DNA from: a bacterium
GTDB lineage: Bacteria > Moduliflexota > Moduliflexia > Moduliflexales > JAUQPW01
Length of the DNA: 64,000 nucleotides
Assembly (NCBI GenBank): GCA_030550175.1
Contig: JAUQPW010000013.1
Span: forward strand, 1-64,000
Direction: 5' to 3'
The position numbers and the translations under genes were made by a program. Of the stretch, positions 41,301 to 49,922 are shown one piece after another; the stretch's first letter is position 1; every line of letters starts with the position of its first letter. A model generated the notes under the pieces. It searched no databases and was not told the origin of the DNA. It worked only from the letters and a program-made list of their open reading frames with translations.

Positions 41301-44080
41301 GTTTAAATGGAAATACCCTTTATCATTATCGGGTAAAATCCAAAGATGCTGCCGGGAATCTGGCTATTTCACCAGACTTTACTTTTACCACTCTGGCTTC
41401 CTCGACCCCTCCACCTACACCTACGCCTACTCCTAAACCAACTTCGACTCCTGTTCCTACTCCAACCCCTACACCAAATTCTACTGTTTCTCCATCGACG
41501 GTTCTAAAAAACCTCCCGGCTAATAGCTGGTATAAGATAGGCAGCTTTAATATTCCCGTTAATATTCTGGCCTATAGCGGTATGGTATACAACGATGTAA
41601 ATCATAGCATTCTGCTATTTGGTGGTGGGCATAACAACTACTGGGGAAACGAGGTCTATCAATTTGATTTTACTACCCTAACCTGGAACCAACTTTATCA
41701 ACCCGATCCTTGCAGTGCCTATACAAACTCGAACTATGATCCATCAAGACCGGGTATGCTCATCAGTAGCGGTCGTCCGTTTTCACGCCATACCTATGAT
41801 CAGATGGTGTTTATAAGCCATCTTAATAAGCTGTGGATCCACTCCGGATTCTATATTCGGGATTTTTGCAACCCAGATAATCCTCCTCAGTATGCTGGGC
41901 CTGATACCTGGCTTTTTGATCCGAATACCAAACAATGGGAGTATAAATATCCCAGCACCAATAACCCAGGGGGAGCGTACCCTGTTAATTCTGATTACGA
42001 TCCGGTCACCAAAAAGGTATATTTCCGTGTAGCAGATGTTCTGTATTCTTATACCGCTGAGACTAATACATGGGCTAAAGTATCCACTATACCCCTCGCC
42101 AGTACCAATGGCTATGATTATCCTATGACATATGATTCAAGAAATAGGGCCCTGGTTATGGTAACTGATGATGGAAAAGTGTATCGATATTACATTGATC
42201 AGAACAGATGGGAAACGAAGACCCCCTCCCCATCGATAAATCTGCATTCTCAAGCTTTAGCACACGATCCGGTCAATGACCGTTTAATTGGTTATCGACA
42301 TGATACAGGATTATGGGCTTATGATTGGAATACGAATCAATGGACGCAATTAACTCCCAGTAATCCTCCTGCTCCTCAGTGGGAGATTGGAAGTCACCTT
42401 ATTTATGATCCGGTTGATAACGTTTTTATCACAGCCCTAAATGGTGCTACAGGATTTGAGACCTGGGCCTATAAGGGTACTTCTTCTTCCAATAGTACTC
42501 CACCTGTTATCTCTGCCGTGACCGCTTCATCCATAGCCTCAACCAGTGCTACTATTACCTGGGTTACCGATGAACCGGCGGATACTCAAGTTGAATATGG
42601 ATTAACCACTTCATATGGTCGGTCTACAACTCTCAATACAAACCTGGTAACTTTCCATTCCCAGGCTTTATCCGGCTTAACGGCTAATACCCTTTATCAC
42701 TATCGCGTGAAGTCCAAAGATGCCGCTGGTAATCTGGCAGTTTCAGCAGACTCGACCTTTACAACACTTGCCTTATCAAATCCTGCTTCGACTCCAACGC
42801 CGACTTCTACTCCGACGCCTCAACCAACTGCGACGCCAACTCCGAAGCCTGCTTCGACTGCGACCCCGACCCCCAAGCCGACTTCTACCCCAACACCTAA
42901 GCCGACTGCGACACCAACGCCGACTCCTAAACCTGATCCGACTGCGACGCCGATTCCGACGCCGACTTCTAACTCGAATGAGCTTTCCGTGACCTGGGGA
43001 AATTCTGGCGATATACCGGTACCTGAAGATTATGATGGGGATAAAAAAGCTGATATTGCCGGATGGAGATCCAATGAAGGAAATTGGTATGTGGCCCTCA
43101 GTACTGGCAATCCTACCATCCAAACTTGGGGAACATCTGGAGATAAACCGGTACCTGAAGATTATGATGGGGATGGAAGAGCGGATTTTGCAGTTTTCCG
43201 ACCTTCCCAGGGAAGCTGGTACATTTTAAGATCCTCAGGTAAATCCCTGATCCAGAAATTTGGAAGTTCTTCAGATATTCCGGTTCCCGGAGACTATGAT
43301 GGAGATGGAATTGCCGATATGGCTATCTTTAGACCTTCTACAGGTGGATGGGCCGTCATACCTTCCCATGGAGGAGATCTGATAAGAGTGATATGGGGAC
43401 AGAACAGAGATATTCCGGTACCTGCAGATTATGATGGGGATGGAAGAGCCGATATGGCGGTTTGGCGCCCCAGTACGGGAACCTGGTACATTAAATTCTC
43501 CAGCGGTATACCTGTTGTAATGCTATGGGGACAGAACGGAGATATTCCGGTACCTGCAGATTATGATGGGGATGGAAGAGCCGATATGGCGGTTTGGCGC
43601 CCCAGTACGGGAACCTGGTACATTCTCTTATCCACCGGCGGAATTAAAATAACACCCTATGGGTTATCCCAAGATGTTCCAGTACCTAGAGATTATGATG
43701 GGGATAGGAAGGCCGATATGGCGGTTTGGCGCCCCAAAGATGGAAGCTGGCACATCCTTTTCGATAAACTGGCTTCCACTATCACCCCTGCACCGGTTTC
43801 AGCTTCAGATACAACCTTTACCTTAAAGTCTGTGACCATCTCAGGCCAGGTAAAAGATCTGCTGGGTAGAGCTATCAAAGGGGTTAGTATAACCCTCAGT
43901 GGAACGCAAGTTAAGACCACTCAAACCGATAGATATGGAAATTATAGGTTTGAAGGTCTGACCCAGGGTGGAGACTATAACATAACTCCATCTAAAGAAA
44001 GGTACCTGTTTACTCCTAAAACTCAGCCTTTAGCCGATTTAATGACGGATATGGTCGTAAACTTTATCGGAATAAGGTAA
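38324..44080 (+). CDS. giant secreted protein: polysaccharide-lyase-like module - FN3 - kelch-like - FN3 - Thr/Pro linker - six FG-GAP/VCBS-like repeats - CarboxypepD_reg/Cna-B-like domain
   Basis: signal peptide; DVPLTVKETAGVGASGYPVSVVVPLPYG; two near-identical 88-aa FN3-like domains; TPTPKPT linkers; six DYDGDxxAD repeats; C-terminal ISGQVKDLLGRAIKGVSITLSG. Confidence 0.82.
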   Translation: MSRKSQPNRIEKFNLTSASNIRTPRAKYLMSFLVLIFLISGVQAYALDVPLTVKETAGVGASGYPVSVVVPLPYGQYFDTSRLVVTNSSGSPVPAQFEVINRWWGKDNSIRHVLVHFQPTVAAFTTAGTGIAQYSLKDTGGNISPSQPVSVQETSSDITVITGPLKFVTKKINTSGIDSLWLDQNNNGIFETSEQLISPNNQNGGILVPRAANTTGTQYDSSRTDVTATIEERGPMRAVIRLEAPAHFVSTTNHTHGWAIRLYAYAGKSFIKLDYQLQNSPKDSYTGWELYFEEMGLNYKLNLGTGATVRIGTGGAVYSRSNITGTYIAQTGDNAFAIKDSANNTTLSTGTRPEGFLDISDGSKGVTAMIRNFWQMWPNGLEAKSDNTLSLQLFPSWSAQVYQGQLSTTGLYWLEDMQHVYKETMLYFHLANTSDQQLVNLAKTFQWYPVVTLPTSWYKQTAATLDLDGMVPINQKITTTDSRIPGTPPSTRLGWTYFGGDGRPNPCDTGGWPDSFASFIATENPSDYFVAERDSLVDINLRPQMMAQYSFNQDWNFLGLTQYWYCNGSWRGKNTNPPAPLAGTGREWGARDDQHGWFYKIDEAYYITGNPWIKDWYKFIAEFRRTRFDNLDPTVDMSSRAIGHSIANAWQAYKITGDTTTLTRIRDYIRKYLRPIQHPVYGYSNGRGGNDSAMEAGYLTRTIINYMNEIYGKDWQAYAEAFNYLSGLMEWNVNFANFGYIWTEGTIGSSSGTGLTLVDPQAWYYWHTGNQKYWNHVNQYVKTGVNGGATAYGNFANWVGQYENRYYQFVKTATRTDTTPPPAITDLKATISGSDIILSWTAPNVPDLQRYHIVWGTKPISATQTSDPSLLNWWNTNAVGPNLTPVPGSKQSITLTPPSVSPFYAAIFTFDQANNMSAMSNVASSTSSSTPDTTPPIISSVASSSITSSGATITWTTNELSDTQVEYGLTTSYGQSTPLNSTLTISHSQTLSGLNGNTLYHYRVKSKDAAGNLAISPDFTFTTLASSTPPPTPTPTPKPTSTPVPTPTPTPNSTVSPSTVLKNLPANSWYKIGSFNIPVNILAYSGMVYNDVNHSILLFGGGHNNYWGNEVYQFDFTTLTWNQLYQPDPCSAYTNSNYDPSRPGMLISSGRPFSRHTYDQMVFISHLNKLWIHSGFYIRDFCNPDNPPQYAGPDTWLFDPNTKQWEYKYPSTNNPGGAYPVNSDYDPVTKKVYFRVADVLYSYTAETNTWAKVSTIPLASTNGYDYPMTYDSRNRALVMVTDDGKVYRYYIDQNRWETKTPSPSINLHSQALAHDPVNDRLIGYRHDTGLWAYDWNTNQWTQLTPSNPPAPQWEIGSHLIYDPVDNVFITALNGATGFETWAYKGTSSSNSTPPVISAVTASSIASTSATITWVTDEPADTQVEYGLTTSYGRSTTLNTNLVTFHSQALSGLTANTLYHYRVKSKDAAGNLAVSADSTFTTLALSNPASTPTPTSTPTPQPTATPTPKPASTATPTPKPTSTPTPKPTATPTPTPKPDPTATPIPTPTSNSNELSVTWGNSGDIPVPEDYDGDKKADIAGWRSNEGNWYVALSTGNPTIQTWGTSGDKPVPEDYDGDGRADFAVFRPSQGSWYILRSSGKSLIQKFGSSSDIPVPGDYDGDGIADMAIFRPSTGGWAVIPSHGGDLIRVIWGQNRDIPVPADYDGDGRADMAVWRPSTGTWYIKFSSGIPVVMLWGQNGDIPVPADYDGDGRADMAVWRPSTGTWYILLSTGGIKITPYGLSQDVPVPRDYDGDRKADMAVWRPKDGSWHILFDKLASTITPAPVSASDTTFTLKSVTISGQVKDLLGRAIKGVSITLSGTQVKTTQTDRYGNYRFEGLTQGGDYNITPSKERYLFTPKTQPLADLMTDMVVNFIGIR
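42779..42972 (+). repeat. low-complexity Thr/Pro/Lys-rich linker coding repeat
   Basis: reiterated ccgacttctactccgacgcct-like units within the 38324 ORF. Confidence 0.9.
43028..43760 (+). repeat. six in-frame ~132-bp repeats encoding DIPVPxDYDGDGxADMAVWRPSxGxWYI
   Basis: GA(T/C)TATGATGG starts at 43028, 43160, 43292, 43427, 43559, 43691 (132/132/135/132/132-bp spacing). Confidence 0.95.
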
Positions 44081-44107
44081 AGGTTCCTGCCCAAAACCCC
44101 CACCCCT

Positions 44108-44139
44108 CCCCCCGAGGTTCTAAAAACCTCGGGGGCTTT
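44108..44139 (+). terminator. strong hairpin terminator cccccgaggtt-ctaaa-aacctcggggg
   Basis: 11-bp perfect stem 28 bp after the giant ORF stop; T-run short. Confidence 0.65.
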
Positions 44140-44178
44140 AAAAACCTTCCTAAACTTTCCGCCAACTCAAAATTCTGG

Positions 44179-44208
44179 TTGACGCTCTGTTCTTAAAGCT
44201 CTTATATT
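44179..44208 (+). promoter_or_regulatory. candidate sigma-70 promoter TTGACG-N18-TATATT
   Basis: near-consensus -35 and -10 upstream of a structured leader. Confidence 0.45.
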
Positions 44209-44214
44209 TCTTCC

Positions 44215-44363
44215 ATAGGCTTTCAGGGAATCTTTACAATAAAAGCCCCTGAATGAGGGCAGGATAATACCTTTTAAGTTGAAAAGGATACTCTAGCCTG
44301 TCATCGTCGATAATGGCAGGAGTGAAGCGATTTGTTTGGTGATAGGTCGAAAGGTATTAATCC
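44215..44363 (+). other. structured 5' leader of unknown type
   Basis: long-range stem ggat-aataccttt (44262-44274) / aaaggtatt-a-atcc (44350-44363) enclosing cctgtcat...atggcagg hairpin and overlapping a competing cctttt/aaaagg hairpin. Confidence 0.4.
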
Positions 44364-44404
44364 CAAAGATTCTCATCGCCCTTCATTAAAAAAGAGGAGA
44401 ATAT

Positions 44405-45862
44405 ATGGCAACCAGTACGACCCTCTCCATTATCGTACCTGTATACAACGAGCAGTACCTGGTTCAGGCAAGTCTCAACCGCCTTCAGGTACTCGGTGAG
44501 TCACCCCTATTAAGCCGGATCAAGGTGATCGTGGTTGACGATCACTCCACCGATCAAACAGAAGCTTCGCTAAAGCAATTCCGAAAATCCTGGGAAGCAA
44601 ACCCCTGGAGTCCTAAATTCGAATGGATATTCCTCCATCATGAGCAAAATCAGGGAAAAGGAGCCGCCATCCGAACCGGTCTTGAGTATGTAGATACCGA
44701 ACTGGTGGTGATCCACGATGCAGATCTCGAGTATCATCCCAGGGATCTATTGAAAATGATTCCTCTATTTTTAGAGGAAGATGCAGATGCGGTTTTCGGA
44801 TCCCGTTTTTTAGCCGGTGAATTTAAGCGGGTCCTTTTCTTTCGACATGCTCTGGGGAATAGCTTCCTTACCTTCCTCTGTGACCTGGTCTGTGATCTCA
44901 ATATTACAGACATGGAAACGTGTTACAAAATGGTCCGGACCTCGCTTCTAAAGAGTATCCCCCTGGAGAGTTGTGACTTTCGCATAGAACCTGAAATAAC
45001 CATCAAATTGGCGAAACGGGGGGCTCGTATCTTCGAGGTCCCTATCAGTTACTCGGGCCGAACCTATCAAGAAGGTAAAAAGATCAACTGGAAAGATGGG
45101 CTATTGGCGCTTGGAGCTATCCTCAAATACGCGGTTTCCGATCAAATCTATACGGCAGATAAATATGGAAGTGAAATTCTAGCTCGCCTGAACCGGGCTC
45201 CAAGATTCACACGCTGGATGGCAGATACGGTACGACCCTATATCGGGGAACGAGTCCTGGAAATCGGGGCGGGGATCGGGAATATGACGCTAAATCTGAC
45301 TCCTCAGCCGGTATATTGGGCAACTGATGTTAATCCGCTGTATCTAGACAGTCTTCGTAAATTCTGTTCCACTCGACCCTATCTTCACGTCGCCTTCACA
45401 GACGTGACTGATCCGAGTTCCTTTCCTAAAGGTCAACAGTTTGATACGGTTATCTGTCTCAACGTTATTGAACATGTAAAGGATGATGTCGCTGCCTTAC
45501 AAAACATCCGAAATGTCTTAGAGGATAAAGGGCGGGCAATTGTTCTGGTTCCACAAGGACCCAACCTTTACGGAAGTTTAGACCGGGTTCTGGGACACTA
45601 CCGGCGATATACCAAAGAACAATTGATCTCCGTGGGAATAAAAGCCGGCTTTCAGGTCCAGGAAGTGTTGGAATTCAATCGGGCCGGTGTGATCGGATGG
45701 TGGCTAAACGGTCAGGTCCTGCCACGAAAAACCTTTGGATACGGACAAATCAAAATGCTAAATCTCCTGGTCCCGCTGTTCAGAAGAATGGAATCCTGGC
45801 TTCTACTTCCACCTCTTTCACTTATTGCCATCTTCGAGAAGGTCCCAGATCGTAAAGAATAG
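44405..45862 (+). CDS. bifunctional fusion: family 2 glycosyltransferase (DPM1-like) + SAM methyltransferase
   Basis: N-terminal LSIIVPVYNEQYLVQASLNRL, VIHDADLEYHP; C-terminal GERVLEIGAGIGNMTLNL. Confidence 0.88.
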   Translation: MATSTTLSIIVPVYNEQYLVQASLNRLQVLGESPLLSRIKVIVVDDHSTDQTEASLKQFRKSWEANPWSPKFEWIFLHHEQNQGKGAAIRTGLEYVDTELVVIHDADLEYHPRDLLKMIPLFLEEDADAVFGSRFLAGEFKRVLFFRHALGNSFLTFLCDLVCDLNITDMETCYKMVRTSLLKSIPLESCDFRIEPEITIKLAKRGARIFEVPISYSGRTYQEGKKINWKDGLLALGAILKYAVSDQIYTADKYGSEILARLNRAPRFTRWMADTVRPYIGERVLEIGAGIGNMTLNLTPQPVYWATDVNPLYLDSLRKFCSTRPYLHVAFTDVTDPSSFPKGQQFDTVICLNVIEHVKDDVAALQNIRNVLEDKGRAIVLVPQGPNLYGSLDRVLGHYRRYTKEQLISVGIKAGFQVQEVLEFNRAGVIGWWLNGQVLPRKTFGYGQIKMLNLLVPLFRRMESWLLLPPLSLIAIFEKVPDRKE

Positions 45863-46043
45863 CTTTTTCTATCTGAACACCTCCTACCCTCCTCCGGAGG
45901 ACTTTCAGGGATATCTTTTTTATCTCGAGGGGTACCTCTGTCCACCCTGGGCTGAGTCGAAGGGTGAATTCTTCGCCGTTAACCCCTAAAGATTCGCTTT
46001 TCAACAGGCTCAGAACCCGGTCGATCCAGATTCAGATGGTGAT

Positions 46044-46227
46044 ATAACTGTAACAATTTAGTAGGTGTCACTTTTTTCTGTCTGAACACCCCCCTGGCCC
46101 CCCCTTTAATCCCCCCGTATACGGGGGGAAGGGGGACGGGACTGACGTGGGGTTACTGCTGCTGAAGTCCCCCCTCGAGGGGGGATTGGGGGGTGTTTTT
46201 TTCCACCTACTAAATTGCTACAGTTAC
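46044..46227. mobile_element. MITE-like element, 184 bp, 24-bp TIRs, 9-bp target duplication
   Basis: TIR ataactgtaacaatttagtaggtg / cacctactaaattgctacagttac (22 of 24 match); gatggtgat directly flanks both ends (46035-46043, 46228-46236). Confidence 0.85.
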
Positions 46228-46366
46228 GATGGTGATTTTTTACTTGCAAAAATAGAAGCTTTATGAGAAAAAAATTAATCGTCAATTTAATCATAAACTA
46301 AACCCGTTTATAATCGGATAAAAAAGCAGAATCGTACAGTAAGTTAATTTACTCAAAAGGTCAGAT

Positions 46367-48469
46367 ATGTTGTCTATAGGGCTTATTTTCCCCACACTCA
46401 GTCTTATCACGTGTATAGGACTGGCTTTATTTGTACTTTCCAGAAATTCTAAGCATATCATCAACCGAAGCTTTTCCTTTGGGATGCTGGCTTTAGCTAT
46501 CATAGAATTCGGGAATTTGATGGTCTCTGTTTCCTCATCGGTATCTTCGGTGCTCTTCTGGAAACGGCTGGCTTTGGTTGGAGAAAGCCTTGCGGCTCCT
46601 AACTGGTTGCTTTTTAGCCTAACTTTTTCCAGGAGTAATTATCCTCAACTCCTGACTAAATGGAAATGGGTCATTCTGGGAGTATACCTTGCCTCTTTCA
46701 CTTTTCTTGCTTTTATCTGGTCTAATGGGTTTGTCTGGGTTCCTCCGGAAGAACCCCCTGTAGAATTTCTTTTCCTGGGTAGAGTTGGATATTACTTTTA
46801 CATCTTCTTCCTGCTTACTTCTCTGGGCATTCTGGTAAATTTAGAAAGTACCCTTCGCGCTTCAACTGCCGTGAATCGGTGGAAAATTAAATATACCGCC
46901 GTAGGAGTTGGGGCGATCTTTGCTTTTTTCATCTACCTGAGTAGCCAATACCTCCTTTTCTCGATACTTAACCTGGGTTTTCTTCCGGCCATCTCGGGCG
47001 TTATCTTTATCTCTACGGTTCTGATTGCCTTCTCCCTCGTCCGACATAGACTTCTGGATGTAGACGTCTTCGTCTCCCGGCAAGTTGTTTACCGTTCCTT
47101 AGCCATTTCAATCGTCGGTGTCTATCTCTTGACCCTGGGACTCGCCGGCCAGCTTATGCGATATATAGGCGGAAGAGAAAATGTTTCTTTACCTGTTTTA
47201 TTTACCTTTATCACGACTTTGATGTTGGTAATAATTTTGCTATCGGAAAATGTTCGACGAAAAGTTAAACTTTATATCAGTCAAAATTTTTATAAAAACA
47301 AATATGACTACCGGGAAAAGTGGTCTGAATTTACCGAGGGGCTTAGTTCTAAAATATCCTTGAAAGAACTTCTCCCCGCTGTTATCGATCTCCTGGCCAA
47401 AACCATATGGGTGAATTATATCACCCTTTGGCTCTATGATGAGGATAAAGATGAGTTCTATCTGGCCAAAGGTATGAATATCTCAGAGACTTCTATAAAA
47501 ATAAAAGGAAATAACAGCCTCATCCGTTATTTCAAGGACACAGGGGCTTTGATAAGCACTCAAGACCTGGACCTGGATAAGGAGCCAAGACTTTCTGCTA
47601 TTTATGAAGAAAATAAGGATTTTTTCAAAGAAACGAAGGCAGTCGTTTGTTTACCTTTAATAAGCGGACAAACCCTGGTCGGGTTGATGACTTTAAGTAA
47701 AGAGCTAACCACCGGAGCTTATACCTACGCAGACTACGAACTTCTCAAGACTATTGCCAATCAAGTTGCCAGCAATATTCTTATTGCGAAGCTATCCCAG
47801 GAATCCATTGCTACAAAGCAAATGGAGACTTTTCATCGACTTTCTTCCTTCGTCATTCATGATATCAAAAATTATATTTATATGCTCTCTCTGGTTCTTC
47901 AAAATGCCACCGACCAACGTATGCGTGATCCAGAATTTCAACAAGATGTACTCAAAATGATGTCGGATCTGGTTTCAAAAATGCGGGATCTGACCAACAA
48001 GCTCTCGGCAACCCCCGATAAGTTGAAGTTAGAATTTAAAGAGGAGAACCTTAATCAATTAGTAGAGGACGTTATTTCTAAGTTTCAGTTGAGCAGCTAT
48101 AAAAAAGTTATGGTTGTTAAAGACCTAGGGGTAATTCCACAGATAAAAGTGGATTCTGAGCAGATCCAGAATGTCCTGATGAATCTGTTACTGAACGCAG
48201 CAGGGGCTATAGAAGAAAAAGGTGAGATTCGGGTAAGAACCTCTTGTGAGGATGGATGGATTACTGTAGCAGTATCGGATAATGGCCGTGGGATGTCCCG
48301 AGAGTTTATAGAAAACTCCCTTTTCAAGCCTTTTCGGACAACTAAGAAAAACGGTTTGGGAATCGGATTGTATCAATGTAAGACCATTGTGGAGGCCCAT
48401 GGAGGAAAGATCGAAGTAGAAAGTGAAGAAGGAAAAGGGAGTACGTTTAAAGTAAAACTCCCAACGTAG
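46367..48469 (+). CDS. prsK: PEP-CTERM system histidine kinase
   Basis: multi-TM N-terminus, GAF, HDIKNYIYMLSLVLQNA H-box, NLLLNAAGAIEEKGEI N-box, GLGIGLYQCKTIVEAHGGKI; adjacent to prsR. Confidence 0.92.
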   Translation: MLSIGLIFPTLSLITCIGLALFVLSRNSKHIINRSFSFGMLALAIIEFGNLMVSVSSSVSSVLFWKRLALVGESLAAPNWLLFSLTFSRSNYPQLLTKWKWVILGVYLASFTFLAFIWSNGFVWVPPEEPPVEFLFLGRVGYYFYIFFLLTSLGILVNLESTLRASTAVNRWKIKYTAVGVGAIFAFFIYLSSQYLLFSILNLGFLPAISGVIFISTVLIAFSLVRHRLLDVDVFVSRQVVYRSLAISIVGVYLLTLGLAGQLMRYIGGRENVSLPVLFTFITTLMLVIILLSENVRRKVKLYISQNFYKNKYDYREKWSEFTEGLSSKISLKELLPAVIDLLAKTIWVNYITLWLYDEDKDEFYLAKGMNISETSIKIKGNNSLIRYFKDTGALISTQDLDLDKEPRLSAIYEENKDFFKETKAVVCLPLISGQTLVGLMTLSKELTTGAYTYADYELLKTIANQVASNILIAKLSQESIATKQMETFHRLSSFVIHDIKNYIYMLSLVLQNATDQRMRDPEFQQDVLKMMSDLVSKMRDLTNKLSATPDKLKLEFKEENLNQLVEDVISKFQLSSYKKVMVVKDLGVIPQIKVDSEQIQNVLMNLLLNAAGAIEEKGEIRVRTSCEDGWITVAVSDNGRGMSREFIENSLFKPFRTTKKNGLGIGLYQCKTIVEAHGGKIEVESEEGKGSTFKVKLPT

Positions 48470-48551
48470 AAAAGACAACTTTTAGGTTTATGGTGAGGTT
48501 TATTCTAAAAAGTACCGCGAAATCTTTTTCGTGGAAACAATTTTTTAAGCT

Positions 48552-49922
48552 ATGCTAACAGATCAAGAAAAAGCCAGAATCTTAGTCGTAGATGACGAAG
48601 AACCCATCCGAAAACAGATCAAATGGGCCCTTTCCGATGAATATCATGTCCTGCTGGCCGAAAATGAATACATCGCCTTGAAACTTTTAAAAACCGAAAA
48701 ACCCCACATCCTCCTGCTGGATTTGGGATTATCTCCCTCTCCGGGCGGCGAAGAGGGCATGGAGTTGCTGCAAAAGGCAGTAGAGATGAGCCCCCAGACG
48801 AAGGTTATCATCGTTACCAGCAACGAATCCAAAGAGAATGCCCTTAAAGCCATCAAGATGGGGGCCCATGATTACTATCAGAAACCGATCAATGTGGAAG
48901 AGTTGAAGGTGATTATCCGGCGGGCGTTTCATGTGCAAAGGTTAGAACAAGAGAATTTAGAGTTGCAGCGGAAGATGGAGGGGGAGAGTAAGTTTGAAGA
49001 CATTCTGGGCAATTGTGAGCAGATACGGGAGTTGTTTGGGTTATTGAAGCGAGTAGCTCCGACAAATGTGACGGTCCTGATTTATGGGGAGAGTGGAACG
49101 GGAAAGGAGTTAGTGGCACGGGCAATCCATTACCAGAGTTTAAGGCGTGGGAAGGCCTTTGTGGCGATCAATTGTGGAGCGATCCCTGAGAATCTGCTGG
49201 AGAGTGAGTTGTTTGGTTATGAGAAGGGAGCATTTACGGGAGCGTATACGACACGGAAAGGGAAGCTTGAAGTGGCCGATGGGGGAACCATTTTTTTAGA
49301 TGAGATTGGGGAGTTATCCCCTCTTTTGCAGGTGAAGCTGTTGCGGTTTTTACAGGAGCGGGAGATCGAACGGGTCGGAGGGAGACAGCCCATTAAATTG
49401 GATATCCGGGTACTGGCAGCGACGAATAGGGATTTGAAGAAGGAAGTTGAGCGAGGAAACTTTCGGGAAGATCTGTACTATCGCTTGAGTGAAGTCTCCA
49501 TAACCCTTCCTCCCTTACGGGAGCGCGGAGATGATATTATCTTGCTGGCGACCCATTTTTTGAATAAATTTAGCCAGGAGCATAAGAAGGCAATTCGGGG
49601 GTTTTCAAAGGAGGCGATGCGGGCCATGTTGGAGTATGAGTGGCCTGGAAACATACGAGAATTAGAGAACAAGATAAAACGTGCGATTATTATGGCCCAG
49701 GATAAAGTCATCCTGCCTCAGGACCTTGACCTTAGTATTGGAACCGGCTCTATTTTAACCCTACAAGAAGTTCGGGAGCGAGCGGAAAGGGACCTGATTA
49801 TTCAGGCATTACGGCGAAATAAAGGGAATATCACCCAAGCAGCTCGAGAGATAGAGGTCAGTCGACCCACTTTTCACGACCTGTTAAAACGATATGGAAT
49901 CAACGCCGATGAGTTCAAATAA
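48552..49922 (+). CDS. prsR: PEP-CTERM-box response regulator, sigma-54-dependent
   Basis: REC domain (VVDDEEPIRKQIKWAL, LLLDLGL), intact ESELFGYEKGAFTGAYTTRKG, GGTIFLDEIGEL, Fis HTH. Confidence 0.95.
   Translation: MLTDQEKARILVVDDEEPIRKQIKWALSDEYHVLLAENEYIALKLLKTEKPHILLLDLGLSPSPGGEEGMELLQKAVEMSPQTKVIIVTSNESKENALKAIKMGAHDYYQKPINVEELKVIIRRAFHVQRLEQENLELQRKMEGESKFEDILGNCEQIRELFGLLKRVAPTNVTVLIYGESGTGKELVARAIHYQSLRRGKAFVAINCGAIPENLLESELFGYEKGAFTGAYTTRKGKLEVADGGTIFLDEIGELSPLLQVKLLRFLQEREIERVGGRQPIKLDIRVLAATNRDLKKEVERGNFREDLYYRLSEVSITLPPLRERGDDIILLATHFLNKFSQEHKKAIRGFSKEAMRAMLEYEWPGNIRELENKIKRAIIMAQDKVILPQDLDLSIGTGSILTLQEVRERAERDLIIQALRRNKGNITQAAREIEVSRPTFHDLLKRYGINADEFK

Noticed and set aside
42720-43123. 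ORFs 42720-42992(+) and 42776-43123(-), Arg-rich
   Set aside because: Out-of-frame and antisense readings of the Thr/Pro linker low-complexity repeat within the 38324 ORF
43028-43760. non-coding tandem repeat/CRISPR
   Set aside because: 132-bp period keeps the frame and encodes FG-GAP-type DYDGD repeats
44314-44329. sigma-54-like tggcaggagtgaagcg
   Set aside because: GG/GC spacing fits but TTGC is replaced by AAGC, and the site sits inside the structured leader hairpin
46106-46294. 62-aa antisense ORF
   Set aside because: Derived from the C/G-rich MITE interior
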